The notes beneath the pieces are model-generated. The model was not told where the DNA came from and ran no database searches. It worked only from the letters and a program-made list of their open reading frames with translations. From Spirilliplanes yamanashiensis (GTDB taxonomy: Bacteria; Actinomycetota; Actinomycetes; Mycobacteriales; Micromonosporaceae): a stretch of 64,000 nt of DNA. Location of the stretch: NCBI RefSeq assembly GCF_016863475.1, contig NZ_BOOY01000004.1, positions 62,001 to 126,000 on the forward strand, in the 5' to 3' direction. The position numbers and the translations under genes were made by a program. Below, piece after piece: positions 43,843 through 53,322 of the stretch (positions are counted from its first letter, which is position 1; the number at the start of each line of letters is the position of its first letter).

Positions 43843-46095
43843 GTGATCGGGGAGAGGACCGCCGCGCCGGACCTCTCCCTGGTCGCGTCATCCGACAACA
43901 TCGGCGCCGCCGCCCGCGACCAGCGGGCGGCGGCGTTCGACGCGTGGCTGCCCGGGCTGCTGCCGAAGGACCTGCCCGGGGTGGCGCTGGTCGCCGTGGG
44001 CGGCCTGGGCCGGCGCGAGTGCGCCCCGCACAGCGACCTGGACCTGGTGCTGCTCCACAACGGCACGCCCGGCATCGACCGGATCGCCGCCCAGATCTGG
44101 TACCCGGTGTGGGACGCCAGGCTGGGCCTCGACCACTCGGTGCGCACCCTGTCGGAGGCGCTGAGCGTCGCCGTCGACGACGTGAAGGTGGCGCTGGGGC
44201 TGCTCGACGCCCGCTTCCTCGCCGGCGACCGGGCCGTCGCCGACGAGCTGGCCGCCGCGGCCGCCGACCAGTGGCGGCGCACCGCCGTGCGGATGCTGCC
44301 CGCCCTGCGCGAGATCACCGAGCAGCGCTGGGCCGCGCACGGCGAACTGGCCTTCCTGCTGGAGGGCGACCTGAAGGAGGCCGCCGGCGGCCTGCGCGAC
44401 GTGACGATCCTGCGCGGCATCGCCCGCGCCGGGGTCGCCGACACCATGCGCCCCGCCGTGCGCGCCGCGAACCTGCGCCTGCTCGACACCCGCGACGCGC
44501 TGCACCTGTCCGTCGGGCGGCGCGTCGACCGGCTCGTCGCCCAGGAGCGCGAGGCCGTCGCCCGGCTGCTCGGCGCCGACGACGGCGACGCCCTGCTGCG
44601 CCGGATCAGCGGCGACGCCCGGATCGTCGCGCACGCCCTGGACGACGCCTGGCGCGCCGCCGAGCGGCTGCGCAACGGCCGCCGCCGCGGCGGCCCGCCC
44701 GGCCCGCCGGTGCGCCGGCCCGTCGCCCGCGACGTCGTCGAGCAGGACGGCGAGCTGGTGCTGGCCCGCACCGCCATCGGGCCGCGCCCCGACCCGTCGC
44801 TGTCGCTGCGGGTGGCCGCCGCGGCCGCCACCGCGAAGCTGCCCATCGCCCGCGCCACCTGCGAGTGGCTGGCCGCGTACTGCCCGCCGCTGCCGACGCC
44901 GTGGCCGGCCGCCGCGCGGTCCGCGTTCGTCACCCTGCTGGGCTCCGGAGCCGGGCTGCTGCCCACCTGGGAGGCCTGCGACCGGTACGGGCTGGTCGAC
45001 GCGTGGCTGCCCGAGTGGGCGCGCATGCGCAGCCTGCCGCAGCACCACCCGGTGCACCGGTTCACCCTCGACCGGCACCTGGTGCAGGCCGCCTACGAGG
45101 CCACCGCGTACGCCCGCGACGTGGACCGCCCTGACCTGCTGCTCATCGGGGCGTTCCTGCACGACGTCGGCAAGGGCCTGCCCGGCGACCACAGCGTCGT
45201 CGGCGCGCCCATCGCCCGCGACGTCGCCGCCCGCATCGGCCTGCCGCCGGACGAGGCGGACCTGATCGGCGAGCTGGTCCGGCTGCACCTGCTGCTGCCC
45301 GACGTGGCCACCCGCCGCGACCTGGCCGACCCGGTCACCATCTCCACCGTCGCCGAGCAGGTGCGCAGCGCCCAGACGCTCGACCTGCTGCACGCGCTCA
45401 CCCGCGCCGACTCGCACGCCACCGGCCCGGCCGCCTGGTCGGACTGGAAGGGCCGGCTCATCGCCGAGCTGGTCCGCCGGGTGCACGCCAACCTGGACAC
45501 CGGCGCCCTGCCGGCGGTGCGCGAGCCCGACCCCGAGCTGCTGGACGGCCCGCTACCCGCCGTGCACCTCGACGGCGACCGGGTGGCCGTGGCCGCCGCC
45601 GACCGGCGCGGCCTGCTCGGCGCGGTCGCCGCCTGCCTGGCGATGCACCGGCTCGACGTGGTCGCCGCCGACACGTCCACCGTGGACGGCCGCGCCCTGG
45701 TCGAGTTCCGGGTGCAGCCCCGCTACGGCACCCCGGCCGACCCGGTGGCGCTGGCCGCCGACCTGCGCCGCGTGGCCGCCGGGGACCCGTCGGTGACGCA
45801 GCGGCTGCGCGCCCGCACCGCGGCCACCCGCGGCGGCGCCGCGCCGCGGGTGGTGTGGCACCGCGAGGCCGCGACGGACGCGGTCGTGCTGGAGCTGCGC
45901 GCCGCCGACTCCGCCGGGCTGCTGCACCGGGTCGCCACCGCCCTCGACGAGGCCGGGGCGGAGGTGCGCGCCGCGCGCATCTCGACCCTCGGCGGCGACG
46001 TCGTGGACGCGTTCTACCTGGTCGGCGCGTGGGCCGACGCGGCGGCGCGGGCGGCCGTCGAGGAGCGCGTGCTGCAGGCCGCCGGCGGCTCGTGA
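43843..46095 (+). CDS. glnD: PII-protein uridylyl-/adenylyltransferase
   Basis: 750 residues. Nucleotidyltransferase domain VAVGGLGRRECAPHSDLDLVLLH (about 50-72), a helical region, the HD hydrolase LLIGAFLHDVGKGLPGDHS (about 433-451) and two C-terminal ACT domains (about 560-640 and 680-750, with RRGLLGAVAACLAMHRLDVV and SAGLLHRVATALDEAGAEV). It modifies and de-modifies PII in response to glutamine; in actinobacteria the modification is adenylylation. Third gene of amtB-glnB-glnD, 14 bases after glnB. Confidence 0.96.
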   Translation: MIGERTAAPDLSLVASSDNIGAAARDQRAAAFDAWLPGLLPKDLPGVALVAVGGLGRRECAPHSDLDLVLLHNGTPGIDRIAAQIWYPVWDARLGLDHSVRTLSEALSVAVDDVKVALGLLDARFLAGDRAVADELAAAAADQWRRTAVRMLPALREITEQRWAAHGELAFLLEGDLKEAAGGLRDVTILRGIARAGVADTMRPAVRAANLRLLDTRDALHLSVGRRVDRLVAQEREAVARLLGADDGDALLRRISGDARIVAHALDDAWRAAERLRNGRRRGGPPGPPVRRPVARDVVEQDGELVLARTAIGPRPDPSLSLRVAAAAATAKLPIARATCEWLAAYCPPLPTPWPAAARSAFVTLLGSGAGLLPTWEACDRYGLVDAWLPEWARMRSLPQHHPVHRFTLDRHLVQAAYEATAYARDVDRPDLLLIGAFLHDVGKGLPGDHSVVGAPIARDVAARIGLPPDEADLIGELVRLHLLLPDVATRRDLADPVTISTVAEQVRSAQTLDLLHALTRADSHATGPAAWSDWKGRLIAELVRRVHANLDTGALPAVREPDPELLDGPLPAVHLDGDRVAVAAADRRGLLGAVAACLAMHRLDVVAADTSTVDGRALVEFRVQPRYGTPADPVALAADLRRVAAGDPSVTQRLRARTAATRGGAAPRVVWHREAATDAVVLELRAADSAGLLHRVATALDEAGAEVRAARISTLGGDVVDAFYLVGAWADAAARAAVEERVLQAAGGS

Positions 46096-46125
46096 GACGC
46101 CCTGTCGCGGCGGTGTGACGGCCGT

Positions 46126-46131
46126 TACGAT
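46126..46131 (+). promoter_or_regulatory. -10 box TACGAT, probable leaderless promoter
   Basis: TACGAT sits 8 bases before the ATG at 46140 with no ribosome site in between. Confidence 0.45.
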
Positions 46132-46139
46132 CTGCGGCC

Positions 46140-47159
46140 ATGCGTCTGCGGAGATCCGTTCTCGTCGTCGTGCCGGCCGTGCTGCTCGCGGCGTCCGTGC
46201 CCCTGGCCTTCGCCGCCGTCGACCCGGCGGTCAGGCAGTCCCGCGTCACCGGCGTGGGCGTGCACAACTCCTATGAGAAGGCCGTCTTCCCGTACCTCGC
46301 GGACGCGCTCGACAGCGGGGCGAGCCTCGTCGAGATCGACGTGTGGGTGTCCACCGTCGGTCCGCGGTGGCGGGTCAACCACGACCTGCCGGTGGGCACG
46401 AAGGACTGGGGCCAGCGCAACAACTGCACCAGCGGCGGCCTGCGCTCCGGCGGCGGCAACCAGGGCCTCGACCGCTGCTTCGAGAACCTGCGGCTGTGGC
46501 ACGACCAGAACCCCGGCCACCGGCCGATCACCGTCAAGATCGAGTTCAAGAACGGCTTCAACCAGACGTACGGCGCCGGCCCGGCCGCCTTCGACGCGCT
46601 GGTGCGCGCCAAGCTGGGCGACACCGTGTTCACTCCGGGCGACCTGCTCGGCGACCACCCCACCCTGGACGCCGCCGCGAAGGCCGACAACTGGCCCACC
46701 CGCGAGCGGATGGCCGGCCGGTTCATGATCGAGGTCGTCCCCGGCACGTTCGAGCGCGGCAACCCGTTCGACAAGCTGCACACCGACGTCGAGTACGGCC
46801 GCTGGGTGCGCGACAACCCGCGCACCGCCCAGGCGTTCCCGACGGTGCTGGACGCCCAGGCCGGCGACCCGCGCACCCGCTTCGCGGAGCCGTCCGTCCG
46901 GCCGTGGTTCGTCGTCTTCGACGGCAACGCCACGTCCTACGCCGGCGGCGGCGTCGACCCGCAGTGGTACGGCGACAACAACTACTACCTGGTGATGACC
47001 GGCGCGCACGGCGTCGCGCCCGCCCTCGACGCGACGAACCCGCCCGCGGCGGCGGCGCGCGAGCGCGTCGAGTGGCTCGCGAAGCGGCACGCCAGCATCG
47101 TCTCGACGGACTGGGCGCGGCTCGGCGAGGTGCTGGAGCTGGAGCTGCCGCGCGGCTGA
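46140..47159 (+). CDS. Secreted Ca2+-dependent PI-PLC-type phosphodiesterase
   Basis: 339 residues. Signal peptide RLRRSVLVVVPAVLLAASVPLAFA, then HNSYEKAVFPYLADALDSGASLVEIDVWVS with the first catalytic His and metal-binding Glu/Asp, and WRVNHDLPVGTKDWG with the second His. ITVKIEFKNGF and EVVPGTF are further barrel strands. The family includes calcium-dependent phosphatidylinositol phospholipases; whether the substrate is inositol lipid or a wall polymer is unknown. It faces the stealth/CDP-glycerol operon convergently with 15 bases between stops. Confidence 0.8.
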   Translation: MRLRRSVLVVVPAVLLAASVPLAFAAVDPAVRQSRVTGVGVHNSYEKAVFPYLADALDSGASLVEIDVWVSTVGPRWRVNHDLPVGTKDWGQRNNCTSGGLRSGGGNQGLDRCFENLRLWHDQNPGHRPITVKIEFKNGFNQTYGAGPAAFDALVRAKLGDTVFTPGDLLGDHPTLDAAAKADNWPTRERMAGRFMIEVVPGTFERGNPFDKLHTDVEYGRWVRDNPRTAQAFPTVLDAQAGDPRTRFAEPSVRPWFVVFDGNATSYAGGGVDPQWYGDNNYYLVMTGAHGVAPALDATNPPAAAARERVEWLAKRHASIVSTDWARLGEVLELELPRG

Positions 47160-47174
47160 GGCCGCCGAGGCCCG

Positions 47175-49415
47175 TCAGCTGATCCGGCCGTCCTTCTCCA
47201 GCACCGCGTCGACGATCCGGCGGCGGTTGCCGCGGTCGGAGAAGGCGAAGAACGCGTCGATGCGCTGCAGCCGGTCGTCGTCCACCTTGAACCGGCGGCC
47301 GACGCTGGTGACGATCGCGTCCACGGCGGCGTCGTGGTCGGTGACGCTGACGCCCAGCGACGGGTACAGCTCGTCGCGGGCGCCGATGTTCGCGCTGTGC
47401 AGCACGCGCTCCGCGAACGGGTAGTAGACGACCGGGCGGCGCAGGTACAGCGCGTCGAACGACACCGACGAGTAGTCGGTCACCAGCAGCTGCGCGCCCG
47501 AGATGAGGTCGGCGAAGCTGGGCAGGTCCTCGAACGCCAGCACGTCGACCCGGTCGCCGACGGTGAACGTGCGGGCGTAGCGGCTCATCCGCGGGTGCAG
47601 CCCGAACCTGATCCGCTTGCCCGCCACGTCCAGCGCCGACAGCAGCCGCTCGTCGGTGAGCAGCCGCTGCCAGGCGTTGTGGAACTCCGACTGGCGGAAC
47701 CGGGCCGGCGACGCGTCGTCCAGGAACGACCGCCAGGTCGGCAGCACCAGGATGTAGTCGTCCTCGCGGCGCTCCAGCAGGTCGTGCCGGGCCAGGCCGG
47801 TCAGCTTCAGGGTGTCCGGCGACAGCTTGTAGCGCAGGTGGTGCAGCAGCGCGGTGTACTCGCTCGGCGCCGACGAGCAGAACGTGTGGTAGCTGCGGGT
47901 GCCCAGCCACGCCGACAGGTCGGAGCGGATGATGCCGTGCTGCAGGAAGTTCAGCTTGTACGGCCCACGGTCCACGGCGCGGCCGTACTGCTGCCACGGC
48001 TTGATGTACATGTCGTCCACGTGCGACGTGAAGAAGTGCGCGGCGCCGTACAGCAGCTTCCAGTGCGCCATCGAGCCGTAGCCGACCAGCTCGAAGCCCT
48101 CGGCGTCGAGCCGCTTCCAGTCGGGCGACTTGCGGTCCAGCACGAACGCGATCCGGTCGTGGACGTTGTTGTCGCGCACGTACCGGTACAGCGCCTCGCC
48201 GTTGTCGGCGGCCTTGTTGAAGCGGTCGCCGAACACCCAGTAGCCGTTCGGCCGGGTGTTCTGCAGGGTGCCCAGGTTGGCGGTGACGAACTTGCGCACG
48301 TCGCGGCCGCGGACCGCCTTGTGGGTCATGCGGGCCAGCTCGGCGGCGCGCACCGCGCCCCGCCCGGCCCGGCCCTGGAAGACGCGCATCCGCTCGCGCA
48401 GCGAGCGCAGCTGGTGCGACAGCTCGGTGTTGCGGGTCTGCATGAAGTGCAGGATCAGCGGGGTGTGCCGGCCCGCCTCGATGAGGTCGACGAGCTGGGC
48501 GTACGACGGGTTCGCGGCCAGCCGCAGCCGGTCGTAGCCGTAGTCGGCGCACGCCGCGCGCACGATCTCGATCGCCCGGTCCGCCTGCTCGGGCGCGATG
48601 AGCGCCAGCTTCGGCAGGTAGAAGTTGCGGATCAGCGAGACGATCCGGTAGCTGACGATGGCCTGGCCGAAGTACTCCAGCAGCGCCTCCTCCAGCCCGG
48701 CGAAGACGAGCGGCAGCTGCTCGTACAGGTTGATCCGGATGTGGCTGGTCAGGCTGTCCGTGCGGCCCATCGTGGCCAGGTACACCACGTCGTTGATCTT
48801 CGTGAGCCGCTCGGCGCGGACCACGCAGGACATGTCGAAGATCTCGTCCTCGCTGCTGGCGATGTCCTCGCGGAAGCGCAGCCCGTTGTCGCGGATCAGG
48901 CCGGTGCGGTAGATCGACTTCAGCACGCCGGGGCGGCGGGTCAGCAGGTCCGCCTTGACCGCGTAGCTGCCGTCGTTGACGAACGGCTGCGGCAGGGTGA
49001 AGTCCGTCCACAGCCGCGACTCGATGCCCTCGCGCGCCGGCACCCCGACCCGCGCCGCGATGACGATGTCGCTGCGGTGCCGCTCCATCGCCCGCAGCAG
49101 CGTCGTGTAGCCGTCGCCGTGCACCCGGTCGTCCGGGTCCATGAAGATGACGTACTCGCCCCGGGCGGCGTCGATGCCGGCGTTGCGCGGCCGGCCGGCC
49201 GCCCCCGACGCGGTGTCGAAGTGGATCGGGAACACGTTCGCCGGGTGCTCGGCGCGGAACCGCTCGATGAGCGCGCGCGTGCCGTCGGTGGAGCCGTCGT
49301 CCACCGGGATGATCTCGAACGAGTCGAAGGCGGACTGGCGGGTCAGGGAGCGGAAGGCGTCCTCGATGAACTCCTCGACGTTGTGGCAGGCGAGGATGAC
49401 GGAGACCGTGGGCAA
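47175..49415 (-). CDS. GT2 glycosyltransferase fused to CDP-glycerol-type polymerase
   Basis: 746 residues. N-terminal GT2 domain (1-220): VSVILACHNVEEFIEDAFRSL, PVDDGSTDGTRALI, FMDPDDRVH (DxD). C-terminal domain (about 370-746) of the CDP-glycerol glycerophosphotransferase/TagF type: LNFLQHGIIRSDLS, LVLPTWRSFLDD, GLHPRMSRYARTF, GAQLLVTDYSSVSFDALYLRRPVVYYPF, with the polyolphosphate transferase histidines. Such fusions make teichoic-acid-like or phosphoglycan chains. It starts 22 bases after the stealth gene stop, so the pair forms an operon. Confidence 0.88.
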   Translation of the reverse strand: MPTVSVILACHNVEEFIEDAFRSLTRQSAFDSFEIIPVDDGSTDGTRALIERFRAEHPANVFPIHFDTASGAAGRPRNAGIDAARGEYVIFMDPDDRVHGDGYTTLLRAMERHRSDIVIAARVGVPAREGIESRLWTDFTLPQPFVNDGSYAVKADLLTRRPGVLKSIYRTGLIRDNGLRFREDIASSEDEIFDMSCVVRAERLTKINDVVYLATMGRTDSLTSHIRINLYEQLPLVFAGLEEALLEYFGQAIVSYRIVSLIRNFYLPKLALIAPEQADRAIEIVRAACADYGYDRLRLAANPSYAQLVDLIEAGRHTPLILHFMQTRNTELSHQLRSLRERMRVFQGRAGRGAVRAAELARMTHKAVRGRDVRKFVTANLGTLQNTRPNGYWVFGDRFNKAADNGEALYRYVRDNNVHDRIAFVLDRKSPDWKRLDAEGFELVGYGSMAHWKLLYGAAHFFTSHVDDMYIKPWQQYGRAVDRGPYKLNFLQHGIIRSDLSAWLGTRSYHTFCSSAPSEYTALLHHLRYKLSPDTLKLTGLARHDLLERREDDYILVLPTWRSFLDDASPARFRQSEFHNAWQRLLTDERLLSALDVAGKRIRFGLHPRMSRYARTFTVGDRVDVLAFEDLPSFADLISGAQLLVTDYSSVSFDALYLRRPVVYYPFAERVLHSANIGARDELYPSLGVSVTDHDAAVDAIVTSVGRRFKVDDDRLQRIDAFFAFSDRGNRRRIVDAVLEKDGRIS

Positions 49416-49437
49416 GAGGGGTCCTTTCGCGTTCTCG

Positions 49438-51180
49438 TCAGGGGTGCAGGGTCGGCTCGGTCGCCTTCTGCGCGGGCGCGGCGGGGCGCGCGGCGTTGCG
49501 GGCCTTCTCCCGCTGCTGGGTCTGCAGCACGGGACGCACCGGCGCGCCCGTGGCGGCCCCGGTGCCGGCGCGGCTGGGCTGGCGGCCCACCTCCACGTGC
49601 GCCGGGGCGTACGTCGGCCGGGCGGCCTCCGGCCCGGTCAGCTCGTACGGCGACGGCGCCGGGAAGTACGCGGGCAGGAACTCGCGCAGCATCGCGGCCT
49701 GCTCGCGCGCGGTCGCCGGGTCGGCGTCGGTGTCGTTGAGGCAGAACACGTCGACGTTGCGGTGCCGCAGCAGCTTCGCCAGCCGGATCGGGGTCTCCGG
49801 CTCGGCCAGGTCGAGGTAGTGGTAGCCGATGTCGCTGGGCACGCCGCGGCCGGTCAGCCACGCCCAGAAGTGCTGCAGCGACGACGGCAGCGCCAGGTCG
49901 GCCGGGTGCCGGAACTGGTGGCTCGCCGTGGCCGCCACCTCCGCCGGGAAGCGCTGCTCCAGCTCGGCCAGCACGCTGCGCCGCGACGGGTGCGGGGTGT
50001 GCCGCATCTTGCGCGTCACCCGCACCCCGAACGTCCGCTCGATGATGGTGCGGCTGTTCTTGCCGGCCGCGTTCACCGGCAGGTCGTCGTCGGTGCGCGG
50101 CCCCGAGCCCATCTGCGCCCCCGGCGACGGGAAGAACCGGGTCAGGCCGCCGGAGGTGAAGAACATCTCCGGGGTGGTCGGGCGGCCGAAGAACACGTCG
50201 TCGTTCAGGTAGAGGAAGTGCTCGGCCAGCCCGGGGATGTGGTGCAGGCGCGACTCGATGGCCTGCGAGTTGAACGTGGGCAGCACGCCCTCGCCGCCGA
50301 AGATCTCCCGGTGGCTGACCACGGTGATCTGCTCGTGCGACGTGTCCAGCCAGCCGGGCACCTGGTCGTCGGTGACGATGAAGACCCGCCGGATCCACGG
50401 CGCGTACGCGTGCAGGCTGCGCAGCGAGTGCCGCAGCTCGTCGTGCGACGCGTACCGGGAGGCGTTGGCCGACTGCGGGCCGGCCGTCTCCGGCTGCGCC
50501 GCCGCCCGCCGCGCCCGCCACGCCGGGTCGCTGCCGTCCACCCACGTGTAGACGGCGTCGACGGGGAAGCGCACCCGCTCCGGCGCCACCGTCGCGAACA
50601 CCGGCCGGGTGCGGTACGTGGAGGTGTCGGTCGCGTCGGCGAACGGGCTGAACACCGCCTCCGGCACCATCACCGCCTGCTCCTCGGCCGGGATCTCGTC
50701 CGCCACCGGGTTCGGCCGGGGCGCGACGAACGTGTCCCCGCGCTCGGCCCAGAACTCCACGTCGCAGGCGTACGCGGCGTCGTCCCAGCTCACCGAGATC
50801 ACGGCGGCGTCCTCGCGGCGCTTCGCCGACTCCACCTGCACGCCGCCCAGCCGCTCCCAGCCGGCCAGCACCGCCAGCACCGCCGCCCGGTCGCCGGCCT
50901 GCACCGCCACCGCGGTGCGCCGCGGGTCCGCCGCCGGGATGCGCAGGCACGGCACCCCGACCGCGTCCAGGGCGGTCACCACCCGGTCCAGGTTGTGCTT
51001 GCGGACGGCCGCCGGGACGCCCGTGGGCCGCGGCGCGTCCCCGGTGATCGGGGTGATCCGGCGCAGCGCGGGCAGCCGCCGGTCCTTCGGCAGCCGGGAG
51101 ATGATCCGCCGCTCCACCGAGCGCAGCGCGCGCATCCGGAGCTTGAACGGAGCGAGCAGCAGAATCCGCCGTACCGGCAC
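49438..51180 (-). CDS. Stealth-family sugar-phosphate transferase
   Basis: 580 residues from GTG 51180. The four stealth conserved regions are visible: CR1 VDAVYTWVDGSDPAWR, CR2 DELRHSLRSLHAYAPWIRRVFIVTDDQVPGWLD, CR3 near QFRHPADLALPSSLQHFWAW and CR4 VFCLNDTDADPATAREQ. An N-terminal 190-residue module precedes CR1, and a Pro/Ala/Arg-rich tail follows. Stealth proteins transfer hexose-1-phosphate to capsule or wall polymers. It is the first gene of a two-gene unit with the GT2/CDP-glycerol fusion. Confidence 0.9.
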   Translation of the reverse strand: MPVRRILLLAPFKLRMRALRSVERRIISRLPKDRRLPALRRITPITGDAPRPTGVPAAVRKHNLDRVVTALDAVGVPCLRIPAADPRRTAVAVQAGDRAAVLAVLAGWERLGGVQVESAKRREDAAVISVSWDDAAYACDVEFWAERGDTFVAPRPNPVADEIPAEEQAVMVPEAVFSPFADATDTSTYRTRPVFATVAPERVRFPVDAVYTWVDGSDPAWRARRAAAQPETAGPQSANASRYASHDELRHSLRSLHAYAPWIRRVFIVTDDQVPGWLDTSHEQITVVSHREIFGGEGVLPTFNSQAIESRLHHIPGLAEHFLYLNDDVFFGRPTTPEMFFTSGGLTRFFPSPGAQMGSGPRTDDDLPVNAAGKNSRTIIERTFGVRVTRKMRHTPHPSRRSVLAELEQRFPAEVAATASHQFRHPADLALPSSLQHFWAWLTGRGVPSDIGYHYLDLAEPETPIRLAKLLRHRNVDVFCLNDTDADPATAREQAAMLREFLPAYFPAPSPYELTGPEAARPTYAPAHVEVGRQPSRAGTGAATGAPVRPVLQTQQREKARNAARPAAPAQKATEPTLHP

Positions 51181-51352
51181 GCCGTCGTCCTTCCGCCGAG
51201 AGCCTGTCAGGCCCTCGCCGCAGGCCCGGTGTCGTGTCGCTCAACGGCAGATCACGGCCCCGGGTTGCGGGCCCCTAGGGGTCGCCACCGATGCGCCGGG
51301 TTGCGCGGGCGGCGCATGGTGAAGGGGGTCGTTTCCTGTCTGGGAGGTCGTC

Positions 51353-51592
51353 GTGGGACGTGCGGTGCTGACAGTCGTGGCCGGGGTGGCCGTCGTGATC
51401 GGCGTGGGCTGGCTGGCGGTGAACCTGCTCCAGGCGCTGGTGGGCGTGTTCGCGTACCTGCTCGTCGGCGCGGTGGTCGTCGGCGGCGGCGTCTACCTGT
51501 ACGGGCGGGCCAAGCGCTCCCTCGCCCCCGGCACCCGCAACCAGCGGCGGATCGAGGCGGCGGTGCGCACCTACCGGATGCGCAACCGCTGA
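51353..51592 (+). CDS. Small two-helix membrane protein
   Basis: 79 residues from GTG 51353. Two hydrophobic helices (AVLTVVAGVAVVIGVGWLAV, 4-23, and LVGVFAYLLVGAVVVGGGVYLYG, 28-51) and a basic cytosolic tail ending YRMRNR. GGGAGG precedes the start. No family recognised. It precedes ffh by 69 bases; a TAGGCT box (51615-51620) in between suggests ffh has its own promoter. Hypothetical, but composition and ribosome site support a real gene. Confidence 0.7.
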   Translation: MGRAVLTVVAGVAVVIGVGWLAVNLLQALVGVFAYLLVGAVVVGGGVYLYGRAKRSLAPGTRNQRRIEAAVRTYRMRNR

Positions 51593-51661
51593 GGCCGGCC
51601 CGCGGCCCGGCGGCTAGGCTGGGGAGCGTCTGTAGCCTGCTGACCAACGGGAAGTTGCGCC

Positions 51662-53212
51662 GTGTTCGATACCCTCAGTGACCGCCTTTCCGGGATCTTC
51701 ACCAAGCTCCGCGGCAAGGGCCGGCTCACCGACGCCGACATCGACGCCACCGCGCGCGAGATCCGCCTCGCGCTGCTGGAGGCCGACGTCGCGCTGCCCG
51801 TGGTCAAGGCGTTCATCTTCAGCCTCAAGGAGCGCGCCCGCGGCGCCGAGGTGTCGCAGGCGCTCAACCCGGCCCAGCAGATCATCAAGATCGTCCACGA
51901 GGAGCTCATCACCGTCCTCGGCGGCGAGGGCCGGCGCCTGCAGTTCGCCAAGCAGCCGCCGACCGTGATCATGCTCGCCGGCCTCCAGGGCTCCGGCAAG
52001 ACGACCCTCGCCGGCAAGCTGGCCCGCTGGCTCAAGGCCCAGGGTCACCAGCCGCTGCTCGTCGCCTGCGACCTGCAGCGCCCCAACGCCGTCAACCAGC
52101 TCCAGGTGCTCGGCGGCCGCGCCGGCGTCGAGGTGTACGCCCCGCAGCCCGGCAACGGCGTCGGCAACCCCGTGCAGGTCGCCCGCGACTCCATCGAGCA
52201 CGCCAAGCGCCAGGCCCGCGACATCGTCATCGTCGACACCGCCGGCCGCCTCGGCATCGACACCGAGATGATGCGCCAGGCCGCCGACATCCGCGACGCC
52301 GTCGAGCCCGACGAGACCATCTTCGTCATCGACGCCATGGTCGGCCAGGACGCCGTCACCACCGCCGAGGCGTTCCGCGACGGCGTCGGCATCACCGGCG
52401 TCGTGCTGTCCAAGCTCGACGGCGACGCCCGCGGCGGCGCGGCCCTGTCCGTCCGGCACGTCACCGGCCAGCCCATCCTCTTCGCGTCCACCGGCGAGAA
52501 GCTGGAGGACTTCGACGTCTTCCACCCCGACCGGATGGCCAGCCGCATCCTCGGCATGGGCGACGTGCTGACCCTCATCGAGCAGGCCGAGCAGGCCTTC
52601 GACGAGGACCAGAAGGAGAAGATGACGGCGAAGCTGCTCGGGGGCGAGCAGTTCACGCTGGAGGACTTCCTCGACCAGCTCATCGCCGTACGCCGGATGG
52701 GCCCCATCGCCAACGTGCTGGCCATGATGCCCGGCATGGGCCAGGTCAAGGACCAGCTCGCCGAGCTCGACGACAAGCACTTCGACCGGATCACCGCGAT
52801 CATCCGCTCGATGACCCCGGCCGAGCGCTCCAACCCGAAGATCCTCAACGGCTCCCGCCGCGCCCGCATCGCCGGCGGCTCCGGCGTCACCGTCATGGAC
52901 GTCAACCAGCTGCTCAACCGCTTCGCCGACGCGCAGAAGATGATGAAGCAGATGGGCGGCATGATGGGCCTGCCCGGCGGCAACCGCCGCAAGGCCACCA
53001 AGAGCCCGAAGAACAAGCGCAAGGGCACCAAGGGCGGCAACCGCCCCCGCACCGGCGGCGCCGGGATGCCGGCGGGCTTCCCGGGCGGCATGCCGCAGCT
53101 GCCGCCGGGGCTGGACCCGGGCGCGCTGGGCGGCGGGCAGGGGCTCCCGCCGGGCTTCAAGCTCCCGAAGCTCGACTTCAACAAGCTCACGAAGCGCGAC
53201 GACGACAAGTAG
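51662..53212 (+). CDS. ffh: Signal recognition particle protein Ffh
   Basis: 516 residues. NG domain with LAGLQGSGKTTLAGKLA, VDTAGRLGIDTEMM, SKLDGDARGGAALS; methionine-rich M domain from about 300 (KMTAKLLGGEQFTLEDFLDQL, MMPGMGQ, KMMKQMGGMMG) that binds 4.5S RNA and signal peptides; a Gly/Pro/Lys-rich tail of about 70 residues. GTG start. Possible -10 boxes TAGGCT (51615) and TAGCCT (51633) lie upstream. Followed by a perfect terminator hairpin. Confidence 0.97.
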   Translation: MFDTLSDRLSGIFTKLRGKGRLTDADIDATAREIRLALLEADVALPVVKAFIFSLKERARGAEVSQALNPAQQIIKIVHEELITVLGGEGRRLQFAKQPPTVIMLAGLQGSGKTTLAGKLARWLKAQGHQPLLVACDLQRPNAVNQLQVLGGRAGVEVYAPQPGNGVGNPVQVARDSIEHAKRQARDIVIVDTAGRLGIDTEMMRQAADIRDAVEPDETIFVIDAMVGQDAVTTAEAFRDGVGITGVVLSKLDGDARGGAALSVRHVTGQPILFASTGEKLEDFDVFHPDRMASRILGMGDVLTLIEQAEQAFDEDQKEKMTAKLLGGEQFTLEDFLDQLIAVRRMGPIANVLAMMPGMGQVKDQLAELDDKHFDRITAIIRSMTPAERSNPKILNGSRRARIAGGSGVTVMDVNQLLNRFADAQKMMKQMGGMMGLPGGNRRKATKSPKNKRKGTKGGNRPRTGGAGMPAGFPGGMPQLPPGLDPGALGGGQGLPPGFKLPKLDFNKLTKRDDDK

Positions 53213-53220
53213 TTCGCCGA

Positions 53221-53244
53221 TGTCGGGGCCTCGAGGCCCCGACA
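53221..53244 (+). terminator. Terminator after ffh
   Basis: A perfect 24-base palindrome, TGTCGGGGCCTC followed by GAGGCCCCGACA, 8 bases after the ffh stop. Ten base pairs can form around a four-base loop. No T-run follows. Confidence 0.75.
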
Positions 53245-53322
53245 CTCCGGTAAAGCCTCTCCAGGGGCTGCGGGCGGTAGCGTGACGTCCGTAGGGTCAC
53301 GCCGTCCCTGCGAGGAGGAGCC

